Assembly (NCBI RefSeq): GCF_031127835.1
Contig: NZ_JARXHX010000027.1
Span: 1-38,529 of the forward strand
Direction of reading: 5' to 3'
DNA length: 38,529 nucleotides
Source of the DNA: Pelagicoccus sp. SDUM812002
GTDB lineage: Bacteria > Verrucomicrobiota > Verrucomicrobiia > Opitutales > Opitutaceae
Under the pieces are notes generated by a model. It saw nothing but the letters and a program-made list of their open reading frames with translations, searched no databases and was not told the origin of the DNA. A program made the translations under genes and the position numbers. Below are positions 1 through 7,944 of the stretch, in pieces (position 1 is the first letter of the stretch; each line of letters opens with the position of its first letter).

Positions 1-68
<68 letters not shown>

Positions 69-73
69 TCGTG

Positions 74-106
74 AAAAAACCGTTCCTCTCGAGGGACGGT
101 TTTTTT
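74..106 (+). terminator. Intrinsic terminator of the tRNA-Asp transcript
   Basis: The arms aaaaaaccgttcct and agggacggtttttt form a 14-bp stem with one G-T wobble around the loop ctcg, followed by a T run. It starts six bases after the tRNA CCA end. Confidence 0.9.
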
Positions 107-180
107 GTGTCTGGAACTTGAAGGACGCCTCAAGCTCGGAGGCCTTCTTCCCGCGACCAACGTTGCTGACCGCAGGTCGT

Positions 181-212
181 AAAAAGCCGCTCCTCTGGTA
201 GAGGAACGGCTT
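181..212 (-). terminator. Intrinsic terminator downstream of mqo
   Basis: Read on the minus strand, arms of 13 bases (one mismatch) enclose a short loop and are followed by TTTTT. It lies 30 bases after the mqo stop codon, so it probably ends the deoR-mqo transcript. Confidence 0.8.
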
Positions 213-241
213 CGGCGAATTCTATGAACCGTTTCCGGTTC

Positions 242-1744
242 TCAGCAGAGGTTGAGCGATTTGAAGGCCTGTTGGCTAAGTTCCTTTTGACGTGCGGATA
301 GGGAACTGTCTCGCAGGTCTTCGTCGTAGGAGGGGATCATCTCTTTCATTATAGCTTGGCCTGCTGGGGTCGCTAGTCGATCCGCGAAGCAATTTTTGAC
401 GACCTCCAGTATTATGTTTGTCGATACGGATGCTCCGGGCGAGGCCCCGAGCAGGGCGGACATCGACTTGTCAGCAGAGGTGAGGACCTCAGTGCCGAAG
501 TGGACGATACCAGCGTCGCCGTCCTCCTTTTTGATTGCCTGCACGCGAATGCCGGCGTCGATGAGATTCCAGTCTGACTCTTTGGCGTCTGGGAAGAAGG
601 CTTGGAGCTCTTTCATCCGGGTGGTCATGCTCTGGGTTCCTTGCTGGACGAGGTAGCGCACGAGCGGGATGTTGTGGAGACCGACTTTTATCAATGAAGC
701 AATGTTGTCTAGGCGGATCGAACCTGGAAGGTCGGTGGCTTTTCCTTCGACGTGCAAGAACTTTGTTGTCCATGCGGCGTAGGGGCCGAAAAGGAGTGAC
801 TTCTTGCCGTCGATGATTCGCGTATCCAAGTGAGGCACAGCCATGGTGGGCGCCGCTCCTGGAGACATCCCGTAGACCTTGGCGACATGCTTTTCTACGA
901 TTTCGGGTTTATCGCAAATGAGCCATTGGCCGCCGATGGGGAACCCTCCAAAGCCCTTTGATTCTTCCATGCCGGCTTTTTGCAGGAGGGGCAAGCTCCC
1001 ACCGCCAGCGCCGATAAATACGAACTTGGCGGAGTTCCTAATGCGTTCGTTGCTTTTGAGGTCCTTGATGTCCAATTGCCAGCTGCCGTCGGTCTGTTTG
1101 TTTAGATCTGTGATCCGATGGCTGGTGGCGTATCCGCATCCTTCTTGAGCACCAAGCCACTTGATGAATTTGGCAGAGAGGGCACCGAAGTTCACGTCGC
1201 TACCGAGGTCCATTTTTGTGGCGGCGATGGGTGTGTCGTCGCGTCCTTCGAGGAGAAGGGGAGCCCACCTTCGGATGACGTCTCGGTCCTCCGTGTACTC
1301 CATGGCGTCGAAGAAGTGGTGGGCTTGCATCTGACGGTGGCGCGAACGGAGGAAGTCGACCTGCTCTTGTCCGTACACGAAGCTGATGTGAGGGACCGGA
1401 TTGATAAATTCGGTGGTGCTCTCGATCATTCCCGTGCGAGCTGCGTAGCCCCAGAACTGTTTCGAGTGCTCGAACTGGTGGAAAATTTCGATGGCTTTGT
1501 CTACATCGACTTCACCGTCGGGTCCGTAGCCTGGGGTGTAGCTCAATTCGCATATGCCTGCGTGGCCGGTGCCAGCGTTGTGCCAGCCTTTTGAGGCTTC
1601 CTGGGCAAACGCTTCGGTCATCTCGTAGAGTTGGATGCGTATGCTTGGGTCGAGCTTCTTCAGCATTGCCCCAAGGGTTGAGGACATGATGCCGCTTCCG
1701 ACTAGGATAACATCAGGATCTTGAATGTGTTGAGGGCTTTTCAC
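242..1744 (-). CDS. mqo: Malate:quinone oxidoreductase
   Basis: FAD-dependent, membrane-associated enzyme that oxidises malate to oxaloacetate and passes electrons to the quinone pool. The 500-residue length is normal for the family. The N-terminal dinucleotide-binding stretch DVILVGSGIMSSTLG (residues 11-25, glycines 16 and 18) and the following KGWHNAGTGHAGICELSYTP segment are characteristic of Mqo. The start is GTG at 1744, with no clear Shine-Dalgarno sequence and no better upstream start. It lies 57 bases downstream of the DeoR regulator gene on the same strand, so the two may be cotranscribed, and it ends at a clear terminator. Its position next to the BMC operon, which itself ends in an NAD-dependent malate dehydrogenase gene, suggests a role in reoxidising NADH (inference). 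Confidence 0.93.
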   Translation of the reverse strand: MKSPQHIQDPDVILVGSGIMSSTLGAMLKKLDPSIRIQLYEMTEAFAQEASKGWHNAGTGHAGICELSYTPGYGPDGEVDVDKAIEIFHQFEHSKQFWGYAARTGMIESTTEFINPVPHISFVYGQEQVDFLRSRHRQMQAHHFFDAMEYTEDRDVIRRWAPLLLEGRDDTPIAATKMDLGSDVNFGALSAKFIKWLGAQEGCGYATSHRITDLNKQTDGSWQLDIKDLKSNERIRNSAKFVFIGAGGGSLPLLQKAGMEESKGFGGFPIGGQWLICDKPEIVEKHVAKVYGMSPGAAPTMAVPHLDTRIIDGKKSLLFGPYAAWTTKFLHVEGKATDLPGSIRLDNIASLIKVGLHNIPLVRYLVQQGTQSMTTRMKELQAFFPDAKESDWNLIDAGIRVQAIKKEDGDAGIVHFGTEVLTSADKSMSALLGASPGASVSTNIILEVVKNCFADRLATPAGQAIMKEMIPSYDEDLRDSSLSARQKELSQQAFKSLNLC

Positions 1745-1801
1745 TGCTTTGAACTATTGATTTTGGAATTGGTAGCGTGAGATGTGTTTTTGGTTATCGT
1801 T

Positions 1802-2566
1802 TTAGTCGGCGTATACGATTTGGGTGCCACTGTCTTCCAGCGTTGAAAGGAGCGGGTGTTGAGCTTCGCGGGTAGTCACAAAAGTGTTGATTTGTTCGCA
1901 CTGGGCGAAGAAGTAGGTCGAAGAGGCTCCTAGCTTGGTGGGGTCCGCGAGAAAGATCGCGTTTGCGCAGCGGGGGATGACAAAATCTTTGATGTGAGCT
2001 TGGGCTTCATTCACCTCGCTGATGCCACGAATCTCGTCGATCCCGTTGCCGGAAAAGAAGGCTTTGTCCACGCGATAGCGTCTTAGGGTAGCAATGGTAG
2101 CAGGACCGATGAAGGAGTGGGACTGTCGGTCAAGCACACCGCCAGAGAGGATGACTTCGATATCGGAGTAGGGAGCGAGTTCGTTGAGAACGAGAACTGA
2201 ATTTGTGATGACAGTGGTACCCGTTAGCTTGTTGGGATGGGTGGTGAGTTGCAGGGCAGTCGAGCTGGCGTCTATGAAGATACGGTCGCCGGGTTGAATG
2301 AGCTCGGCGGCAGCCTTGGAAATGCGTCGTTTAGGATCGATGTTTTGGATGCTGCGTTCTTCGAACGAGCGGTCCTTGTTCAAATGTTGACTGGCGACTG
2401 CCCCGCCATGGGTGCGTTGTAGGCGATCCTCTTTTTCGAGTTTTTCCAAGTCGCGGCGGATCGTTTCGTCGGTGACGTCGAGCTGCTGGGCTAGGTCAAT
2501 CGTGCGAACACTCCCAGCTTTCTCTAGTAGATCTAAAATTACTTGATGTCTATTAGCCGCGATCAT
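1802..2566 (-). CDS. DeoR-family transcriptional regulator of the BMC operon
   Basis: 254 residues, the usual DeoR/GlpR length. The N-terminal winged helix-turn-helix spans about residues 5-58 and contains DVTDETIRRDLEKLEKE and RTHGGAV, the family recognition-helix region. The C-terminal sugar-phosphate-sensing domain follows, with IFIDASSTALQL, VITNSVLVLNELA and ILSGGVLDRQSHSFIGP. It is divergent from pduL across a 116-base gap. In this family a phosphorylated sugar intermediate usually relieves repression. Since the operon encodes an aldolase for a sugar 1-phosphate, the likely inducer is the aldolase substrate or a related sugar phosphate (inference). A DeoR regulator next to the operon is typical of PVM-type BMC loci. 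Confidence 0.92.
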   Translation of the reverse strand: MIAANRHQVILDLLEKAGSVRTIDLAQQLDVTDETIRRDLEKLEKEDRLQRTHGGAVASQHLNKDRSFEERSIQNIDPKRRISKAAAELIQPGDRIFIDASSTALQLTTHPNKLTGTTVITNSVLVLNELAPYSDIEVILSGGVLDRQSHSFIGPATIATLRRYRVDKAFFSGNGIDEIRGISEVNEAQAHIKDFVIPRCANAIFLADPTKLGASSTYFFAQCEQINTFVTTREAQHPLLSTLEDSGTQIVYAD

Positions 2567-2593
2567 GTGTGGGGAAATCTGTGATTATGTTGG

Positions 2594-2648
2594 TAATTTT
2601 GGATTTTAGTGTTGAAAGGTCAAAGAAAAAGCAACAAACCCAAAATTA
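2594..2648. promoter_or_regulatory. Candidate operator: inverted repeat in the deoR-pduL intergenic region
   Basis: taattttgg (2594-2602) and ccaaaatta (2640-2648) are perfect inverted copies separated by 37 bases, within the 116-base gap between the two divergent start codons. Paired A/T-rich half-sites in a divergent regulator/operon gap fit DeoR-family operators. I found no convincing sigma-70 promoter on either strand here. Confidence 0.4.
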
Positions 2649-2682
2649 AACCACATTTGGTCTCTCTGTCCATTTTATCGGT

Positions 2683-3357
2683 ATGCAAGGTACTCAAAAC
2701 TCAAACGCCCTCGAGGAGCTCGTTCGCCAAAGCGTCTATCGCCAGCTTGGCTTAGCCAAGCCGACCTCTGCTACTGCTCCTAACAAGTTGCTGGTGAACA
2801 TCAGTGCCCGCCACTGCCACCTTACGCAGGAAGCGGTTGAAATTCTCTTCGGTGAAGGCCACCAGCTCACTCCTAAGAAGTGGCTGTATCAAGAGGGGCA
2901 GTACGCAGCGGAAGAGTCAGTCACTCTTATCGGTCCTCGCAGCCGTATTATTTCCAATCTCCGCATCCTCGGGCCGTGCCGCAATATCAACCAGGTTGAG
3001 ATCGCCTATACCGACGCTCGAGCACTCGGCTTTGACGTTCCGGTTCGCCAGTCAGGTGACATCGAAGGAACTCCTGGATGTATGCTGATGGGGCCAAAAG
3101 GATATTTTAAGCTGGATAAAGGGGTCATCCGTGCAGCCATCCACGTGCACATGTCCCCTGAAGATGCCGCCCACTATGGCGTGAAAGACAGGGATTTCAT
3201 GCAGCTTAAGGTGCACGGCGAGTGCGGGCTTACGTTCGACAAGGTGTTCGTTCGCGTAAATCCAGACTTCAAGCTCGAGGTGCATCTCGATACAGACGAA
3301 GGCAATGCTTGCGGCCTCGACCAAAACTCAATCTGCGAGCTTAAAAAGATTAAGTAA
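2683..3357 (+). CDS. pduL: Phosphate acyltransferase PduL, BMC-targeted
   Basis: Transfers the acyl group of an acyl-CoA to phosphate, regenerating CoA inside the microcompartment. 224 residues with the two PduL halves. The conserved metal ligands match those known from PduL structures: H44 and H46 (ARHCHL), E106 (NQVEIA), H154 and H156 (AIHVHMSPEDA) and H201 (LEVHLDTDEGNA). Residues 9-23 (ALEELVRQSVYRQLG) form an amphipathic helix followed by a linker, a typical N-terminal encapsulation peptide. It is the first gene of the operon, starts with ATG, and is followed 42 bases later by the first BMC-H gene. The expected substrate here is lactyl- or propionyl-CoA (inference). Confidence 0.96.
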   Translation: MQGTQNSNALEELVRQSVYRQLGLAKPTSATAPNKLLVNISARHCHLTQEAVEILFGEGHQLTPKKWLYQEGQYAAEESVTLIGPRSRIISNLRILGPCRNINQVEIAYTDARALGFDVPVRQSGDIEGTPGCMLMGPKGYFKLDKGVIRAAIHVHMSPEDAAHYGVKDRDFMQLKVHGECGLTFDKVFVRVNPDFKLEVHLDTDEGNACGLDQNSICELKKIK

Positions 3358-3399
3358 ACGTAACCAAATTTTAAGTACAAAAATTAACCCATATAAGTC

Positions 3400-3669
3400 A
3401 TGAGTGAATCAATCGGAACAATCGAAACCAAGGGCTTCGTCGGCAGCGTCGAAGCAAGCGACGCAATGAGCAAGGCAGCTGGCGTAGAAATCGTTAAGCT
3501 GGTCCAGATCGGCGGCGGTTTCCTTACTGTCATCGTCAAGGGCGATGTCGGCAGTGTTAAGGCTGCTGTAGAGGCGGGCGCGGAGGCGGCCAATCGGGTC
3601 GGCGAGCTCGTCAGCTCCAACATCATCGCGCGTCCGCACAACGATCTGCTTAAGCAGTTCGGCTTCTAG
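3400..3669 (+). CDS. BMC-H shell protein 1
   Basis: 89-residue single Pfam00936-type BMC domain that forms hexagonal tiles of the shell facet. The opening IGTIETKGFVGSVEASDAM is the standard BMC-H start, and the pore loop region reads LVQIGGGF. The C-terminus IIARPHNDLLKQF is shared with BMC-H 2. It lies between pduL and the second BMC-H gene, 52 bases before it. The near-minimal length, with no extension, suggests a major shell component together with BMC-H 2. Confidence 0.96.
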   Translation: MSESIGTIETKGFVGSVEASDAMSKAAGVEIVKLVQIGGGFLTVIVKGDVGSVKAAVEAGAEAANRVGELVSSNIIARPHNDLLKQFGF

Positions 3670-3721
3670 TCTTAGGGACAGGAGTGATTTTACTATAACA
3701 TTCTAAAAGAGAAAAATACAC

Positions 3722-4000
3722 ATGGCTTCACAAGCACTAGGAATGATCGAAACGAAGGGCCTCGTCGCTCTTATCGAAGCGAGCGACGCAGCTCTCAAGT
3801 CTGCCGATGTCAAGATGACCGGCTGGGAAAAGGTAGGCAGCGGTCTCGTATGCGCTATTTTCACAGGCGATGTCGCCTCTATCAAGGCTGCTGTTGATGC
3901 GGGCACAGAAGCAGCTTCTCGCGTTGGCGAAGTCGTTGCGGTACAAGTGATCGCACGTCCGCACGACGACCTCGGAAAGCTCGGCAGCTTCATCGGGTAA
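3722..4000 (+). CDS. BMC-H shell protein 2
   Basis: 92-residue hexameric shell protein, beginning [23 protein letters not shown] in the canonical way. The pore loop is EKVGSG, close to the KxGSG loop of many BMC-H proteins. The tail [15 protein letters not shown] resembles that of BMC-H 1. It is clearly a paralogue of its neighbour and sits 43 bases before the acetate kinase start. The different pore loop suggests a different pore character from BMC-H 1 (inference). Confidence 0.96.
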   Translation: MASQALGMIETKGLVALIEASDAALKSADVKMTGWEKVGSGLVCAIFTGDVASIKAAVDAGTEAASRVGEVVAVQVIARPHDDLGKLGSFIG

Positions 4001-4043
4001 CGTACCCAATCGATAGATACGAATTTCTCCCAACGTATTCTGC

Positions 4044-5228
4044 GTGAAGATTCTGGTAGCCAACTTAGGTTCAACTTCGTTTAAGTACTCTTTGTACGAG
4101 GGCTATGACTCGGCGCTGACGCTCGTTGCCCGTGGAGGCTACGAACGCGTGAGCGATTACGGCGAAACCATTCGCGATGCTATTTCTTCTATGAAGAAGG
4201 CCGGTCATATCGATTCCGTAGATTCGATCGATGCTGTTGGCTTCAAGACGGTTCTCGGCTTTGAAAAGACGGGTTGCGTTGCAGCAGACGAATCGGTGAT
4301 TTCCGATCTTCGCGCCTCCGCGGAACTGGCTCCGGCTCACAATCCGGCTTACGCAAACGGCATCGAGCAGTTTTCGAAGGAGTTGCCAAACGCACAGCTA
4401 GTCGCTCTCTACGAAACCGCGTTCTACCAGTGGGCTTCCGAGCCAAGTCGCCGCTACGCGGTGCCTAAGGCTTGGTACGACGCAGGGGTCCGACGAAACG
4501 GTTTCCACGGCGCAAGCCACAAGTTCGTTGCGGAACGGTCGGCTGAACTTCTTGGTCGCGATGATGTTGCGGAACGGGTACGTTCTCTTTACCAGAAAGA
4601 TCATGCCGATCTCGAAGGAAAGCCCTTGCGCGTCGTTTCTTGCCATCTCGGCGGAAGCAGTTCTGTTACGGGAATTCGCAACGGTGTCGCGATCGATACC
4701 AGCATGGGTCTCAGTCCGCAAAGCGGCCTTCCGCAGAATAATCGCGTCGGTGATCTCGACTCCATGGCCGTGACGTACGTCATGAAAAAACTCGGTCTCA
4801 GCATCGAGGAAGTCGAGCGTCAGCTCACTAAGGAATCCGGTCTTCTGGGTCTCTCTGGCAAGAGCAACGATGTCCGCGATATATGGGCAGCCGTGGATGC
4901 AGGTGACGAGGATGCCGCGCTCGCCATCGATTCGCTTGTGTATGGGATACGTCAATACGTCGGATCCTACATGCTGCAGCTCGGAGGTCTCGATGCTCTC
5001 GTATTTACCGCCGGTATCGGCGAAAACGATACACGGGTCCGGGAACGGGTTTGCCAAGGGCTAGAAGATCTCGGTCTTGAGCTTGACCTCGATAAAAATG
5101 CGGTCACGCGGGGCGAGGAAACTTGCATCAGCGCCGCGAACAGCCGGATCAAAATCTACGTGATCCTTGCCAACGAAGAACTCGTGATCGCTCGCGAGAC
5201 CAGTCGTTTTCTATCTCACAAAAAGTGA
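4044..5228 (+). CDS. ackA: Acetate kinase family protein of the BMC operon (divergent active site)
   Basis: Expected to convert the acyl phosphate made by PduL and ADP into the free acid and ATP. 394 residues, normal for acetate kinase, starting at GTG. Family landmarks are present: NLGSTSFKYSLYEG near the N-terminus, APAHNPAY, RRNGFHGASHKF, TAGIGENDTRVRERV and NEELVIARET at the C-terminus. Several catalytic-site positions differ from my recollection of the Methanosarcina thermophila enzyme: the FDTAFHQ aspartate is Glu124 (YETAFYQ), HLGNGSS is HLGGSSS, and MGTRCGSID is QNNRVGDLD. The Arg in the last motif is kept. It sits between BMC-H genes 2 and 3 and has no obvious encapsulation peptide, so its product may act in the cytosol or at the shell. 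The changes may mark a lactyl/propionyl-phosphate kinase subfamily (inference). Confidence 0.9.
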   Translation: MKILVANLGSTSFKYSLYEGYDSALTLVARGGYERVSDYGETIRDAISSMKKAGHIDSVDSIDAVGFKTVLGFEKTGCVAADESVISDLRASAELAPAHNPAYANGIEQFSKELPNAQLVALYETAFYQWASEPSRRYAVPKAWYDAGVRRNGFHGASHKFVAERSAELLGRDDVAERVRSLYQKDHADLEGKPLRVVSCHLGGSSSVTGIRNGVAIDTSMGLSPQSGLPQNNRVGDLDSMAVTYVMKKLGLSIEEVERQLTKESGLLGLSGKSNDVRDIWAAVDAGDEDAALAIDSLVYGIRQYVGSYMLQLGGLDALVFTAGIGENDTRVRERVCQGLEDLGLELDLDKNAVTRGEETCISAANSRIKIYVILANEELVIARETSRFLSHKK

Positions 5229-5270
5229 TCAATCCTCACAAAAAATTCTAAAAACAAAGCAATTATTATT

Positions 5271-5573
5271 ATGAAACAGGCAATCGGAATTCTCGAAACC
5301 AAAGGTCTCACCGCTCTCATCACTGGAACCGACGCGATGCTCAAGTCCGCCGACGTACAGATCACAGGCCCGCTTAAGAACGTAGGCAGCGCTATGGTGA
5401 GCGTGACTGTTGAAGGAAACGTCGCAGCTGTAAAGGCAGCCATCGAGTCAGGTGTCGAAGCGGCTCAAGCAGTTGGTGAGGTCTTGAGCGCTCACGTCAT
5501 CGCACGTCCAAGCGATAGCCTCGCGGCCGTTCTGCCTCAGTCAGCTGCAGCGAAAACTCGCGTCTCCAAATAG
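5271..5573 (+). CDS. BMC-H shell protein 3, with C-terminal extension
   Basis: 100-residue BMC-H domain protein beginning AIGILETKGLTALITGTDAML. The pore loop is LKNVGSAM. Unlike the other two copies, the ARPH tail is ARPS, and about 15 extra residues follow, ending AAAKTRVSK (polar and basic). It lies 42 bases after ackA and 12 bases before the first BMC-P gene. A separate position and a distinct tail suggest a minor or specialised facet protein (inference). Confidence 0.95.
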   Translation: MKQAIGILETKGLTALITGTDAMLKSADVQITGPLKNVGSAMVSVTVEGNVAAVKAAIESGVEAAQAVGEVLSAHVIARPSDSLAAVLPQSAAAKTRVSK

Positions 5574-5585
5574 GGACTACAGGCC

Positions 5586-5900
5586 ATGTTTGTTGCCAAG
5601 GTAATAGGCCAAGTCGTAGCGACCAATAAAGAGGAATCTCTTCGCGGTCGCCGGTTGGCGATGCTCCGCCCCTTGCTCGCGGATCCCGATAATCCAAAGA
5701 AATTCCTCGAGGGGAGTAACACGATTGTCGCGATAGATACGCTTGGGGTTGGTACCGGAGAGGTAGTCCTTTTCGTACAGGGCAGCTCTGCCAGGCAAGT
5801 TGAGGGCCTGAAGTCAGTACCCGTAGATGCTTCGATCGTAGGCATCGTGGATTCGGTAAGCGTGCTGGGAGAAACAACCTATCAAAGCGGAAGTAAGTAA
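5586..5900 (+). CDS. BMC-P (EutN/CcmL-type) shell vertex protein 1
   Basis: 104-residue pentameric vertex protein. The N-terminus MFVAKVIGQVVATNKEESLRG and the segment AIDTLGVGTGEVVLFVQGSSAR are the classic EutN/CcmL strands, ending in the usual IVGIVDSV. Pentamers cap the vertices of the icosahedral shell. The stop codon TAA shares its last base with the ATG of the aldehyde dehydrogenase gene, so the two are translationally linked. It is the longest of the three BMC-P copies, with a small loop insert around DPDNPKKFLEGSN. Confidence 0.96.
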   Translation: MFVAKVIGQVVATNKEESLRGRRLAMLRPLLADPDNPKKFLEGSNTIVAIDTLGVGTGEVVLFVQGSSARQVEGLKSVPVDASIVGIVDSVSVLGETTYQSGSK

Positions 5901-7342
5901 TGAATCAGCAGATTATTTCAGCAGTGGTGAGCGAAGTGCTCGCCAAGATTAAGCAAGAAAATGGCGGTGGCAGTGCGGCGGCCCCAGCGGTCGTATCGCG
6001 TCCATCCAAGCGGATGGGTGTTTTCGGTACTGCGGAAGAGGCTGCCAAAGCGGCTCGCAAGGGCCAGGAGCAGCTTCGTTCCAAGGGCATCGCCACTCGC
6101 GTCGAGATCGTCAATCTCGTCAAGAGCATCTGTACCGAAAAGGCAGAGGAGTGGGGCAAACTCGAGTTCGCTGAAACCAAGATCGGTCGCCTCGACCATA
6201 AGATCGCGAAGTTGACTGGTATCAAGGACATACCTGGTATTGAGTGGCTTAATCCGTACAGTCTCAGCGGCGACCACGGCATCATGATGGAAGAGTACGC
6301 TCCTTTTGGAGTCGTAGCGGCCATCACCCCTGTAACCCACTCTATTCCCACGATCTCTGGCAACATCGTCAGCATGGTGGCAGCGGGCAATGGAGTTGTC
6401 TTCAACGCTCACCCGGGTGGAGCCGGTTGTGCAGCCGACGCTATCGCTTTCTACAACCAAGCGATTTATAATAAGACAGGTATCGAGAACTTGGTGACGA
6501 TTATTGAAAAACCGTCGATCGAATCGTTCAACGATCTGTGCAAATCTTCCTACGTCGACCTGATGTGTGTTACCGGCGGTCCAGCCGTCGTTAACGCGGC
6601 GATGCAGAGCGGGAAGCGGGCAATTTGCGCGGGTCCTGGCAACCCGCCAGTCGTAGTAGATGAAACTGCAGATCTCGATCGAGCGGCACGCTCAATTATC
6701 CTCGGTGGTGGTTTCGACAACAATCTCCTCTGTATTGGAGAAAAGCAGGTTTTCGTAGTGGACTCGGTCCACACTCAATTCATGGAAGCCTTCAAGCGTG
6801 CGGGAGCTCACTTCTTGCCACGTGAAAACATGAAGCGTCTTGCGAGTGAAGTCTTCACTTACAAGGAAGACGGGGGCGGTTGCTCGCATCCAGTTCTCAA
6901 TCGAGACTACGTGGGAGCGGACGCAACTAAGCTGGCTCAAGTGGCTGGTACTAGCGCTCCCGCTGGCACTGAAGTTCTTTTCGGCGACTGCCCAGGCGAT
7001 TGCCCATTCGTCGAAGAAGAGCAGATGATGCCAGTGATTCCTGTAGTGCGTGCCAAGAACGTAGATGAAGCCATCGAGCTCGCTTACCGATCTGAACACG
7101 GATATCGCCACTCCGCGATCATGCACTCCAAGAACTTGGACAACCTTACCAAGATGGGCCAGAAGATGGACTGTACCTTGTTCGTGAAGAACGGAGCGAG
7201 CATCGCTGGTCTGGGAATGGGCGGCCATGGATACGCGAACTTCTCAGTCGCCACCACAACTGGCGAAGGGATCGTCACTACGCAAACCTTCACGCGCAAG
7301 CGTCGCTGCGTGATGGTCGACAGCCTCAACATCATCCGGTGA
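5900..7342 (+). CDS. CoA-acylating aldehyde dehydrogenase (PduP/EutE-like), BMC-targeted
   Basis: Oxidises an aldehyde (lactaldehyde or propionaldehyde expected) with NAD+ and CoA to the acyl-CoA. 480 residues. The catalytic cysteine is C278 in NNLLCIGEKQVFVV, as in PduP/EutE. The Rossmann-fold segments AITPVTHSIPTISGN and GPGNPPVVVDETADLDRAARSI are also typical. Residues 1-18 (MNQQIISAVVSEVLAKIK) form an amphipathic helix followed by a Gly/Ala-rich linker, a classical N-terminal encapsulation peptide. It overlaps the genes on both sides by one and four bases (BMC-P 1 and BMC-P 2). It is the signature enzyme of the compartment and the source of its NADH. Confidence 0.96.
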   Translation: MNQQIISAVVSEVLAKIKQENGGGSAAAPAVVSRPSKRMGVFGTAEEAAKAARKGQEQLRSKGIATRVEIVNLVKSICTEKAEEWGKLEFAETKIGRLDHKIAKLTGIKDIPGIEWLNPYSLSGDHGIMMEEYAPFGVVAAITPVTHSIPTISGNIVSMVAAGNGVVFNAHPGGAGCAADAIAFYNQAIYNKTGIENLVTIIEKPSIESFNDLCKSSYVDLMCVTGGPAVVNAAMQSGKRAICAGPGNPPVVVDETADLDRAARSIILGGGFDNNLLCIGEKQVFVVDSVHTQFMEAFKRAGAHFLPRENMKRLASEVFTYKEDGGGCSHPVLNRDYVGADATKLAQVAGTSAPAGTEVLFGDCPGDCPFVEEEQMMPVIPVVRAKNVDEAIELAYRSEHGYRHSAIMHSKNLDNLTKMGQKMDCTLFVKNGASIAGLGMGGHGYANFSVATTTGEGIVTTQTFTRKRRCVMVDSLNIIR

Positions 7343-7614
7343 TCCTTGGCAAAATAGTCGGAAACGTAACCTCTGCGGCATGTCACCCTGGTTTGGATGG
7401 CATTCGTATGCTCCTGTGCGAAGTCTTGGACAACCAAGGCCTTGGTACTGGGCGGATCATCGGTACGGCTGACTGGATCGGAGCTGGTGACGGCGACACG
7501 GTTTTAATCAACTCGGATGGCGATGCGGTCCAGGTCTATGCAAAGAATCCCCAAGCCCCTCTGCGCAATGTCGTGATGGGGATCGTCGATCAACTGGAAG
7601 GGCGAGGCGCATGA
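7339..7614 (+). CDS. BMC-P (EutN/CcmL-type) shell vertex protein 2
   Basis: 91 residues, starting at GTG inside the aldehyde dehydrogenase stop (GTGA overlap). It starts ILGKIVGNVTSAACHPGL, contains LDNQGLGTGRIIGTADWIGAGDGDTVLI, and ends VVMGIVDQLE, all typical of EutN/CcmL. It ends in an ATGA overlap with the third BMC-P gene. The overlaps indicate coupled translation and perhaps a fixed ratio of vertex proteins. CcmL-like two-cysteine content (Cys15, Cys27) is visible but of unknown meaning. Confidence 0.96.
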   Translation: MILGKIVGNVTSAACHPGLDGIRMLLCEVLDNQGLGTGRIIGTADWIGAGDGDTVLINSDGDAVQVYAKNPQAPLRNVVMGIVDQLEGRGA

Positions 7615-7910
7615 GATTCGGCAAGGTAATCGGACGCGTCGTGCTCGGACAAACCTTGGAATCCTTGACGGGGGCTCGTTGGCTTATGGTTAAGCCATTG
7701 AGTCGTGCCCAGTTTAAGGATACGGGAAGCAATGAGTCTTCCACTGACCCAGCACTCGTCGTTTACGATAAGCTCGGTGCCGGTCTGGGAGATGTCGTAG
7801 GATTTACAGAAGGGGGTGAAGCGATGCTCCCACTTCCTCGAGGCACGCCAGTAGACGCTTACTGTGCGATGATCGTCGATCGTATCAATTTATTCGGTAC
7901 GAAATCTTAA
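7611..7910 (+). CDS. BMC-P (EutN/CcmL-type) shell vertex protein 3
   Basis: 99 residues beginning MRFGKVIGRVVLGQTLESLTGARWLMVKPL, with VVYDKLGAGLGDVVGFTEGGEA and a C-terminal MIVDRIN segment, all family-typical. Its ATG overlaps the stop of BMC-P 2 (ATGA). Three BMC-P copies and no BMC-T gene agree with the known PVM-type shell set. A 34-base gap separates it from the aldolase gene. Confidence 0.96.
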   Translation: MRFGKVIGRVVLGQTLESLTGARWLMVKPLSRAQFKDTGSNESSTDPALVVYDKLGAGLGDVVGFTEGGEAMLPLPRGTPVDAYCAMIVDRINLFGTKS

Positions 7911-7944
7911 TTTAAAACAAGCAAACATTTCACACAAATCTGTC

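Noticed and set aside
1118-1594. 158-codon plus-strand frame
   Set aside because: Lies wholly opposite mqo, which has clear family motifs; the frame has no recognisable domain.
2567-2682. Riboswitch upstream of pduL
   Set aside because: The gap is short and AT-rich with no stable hairpin or terminator; an operator is the simpler reading.
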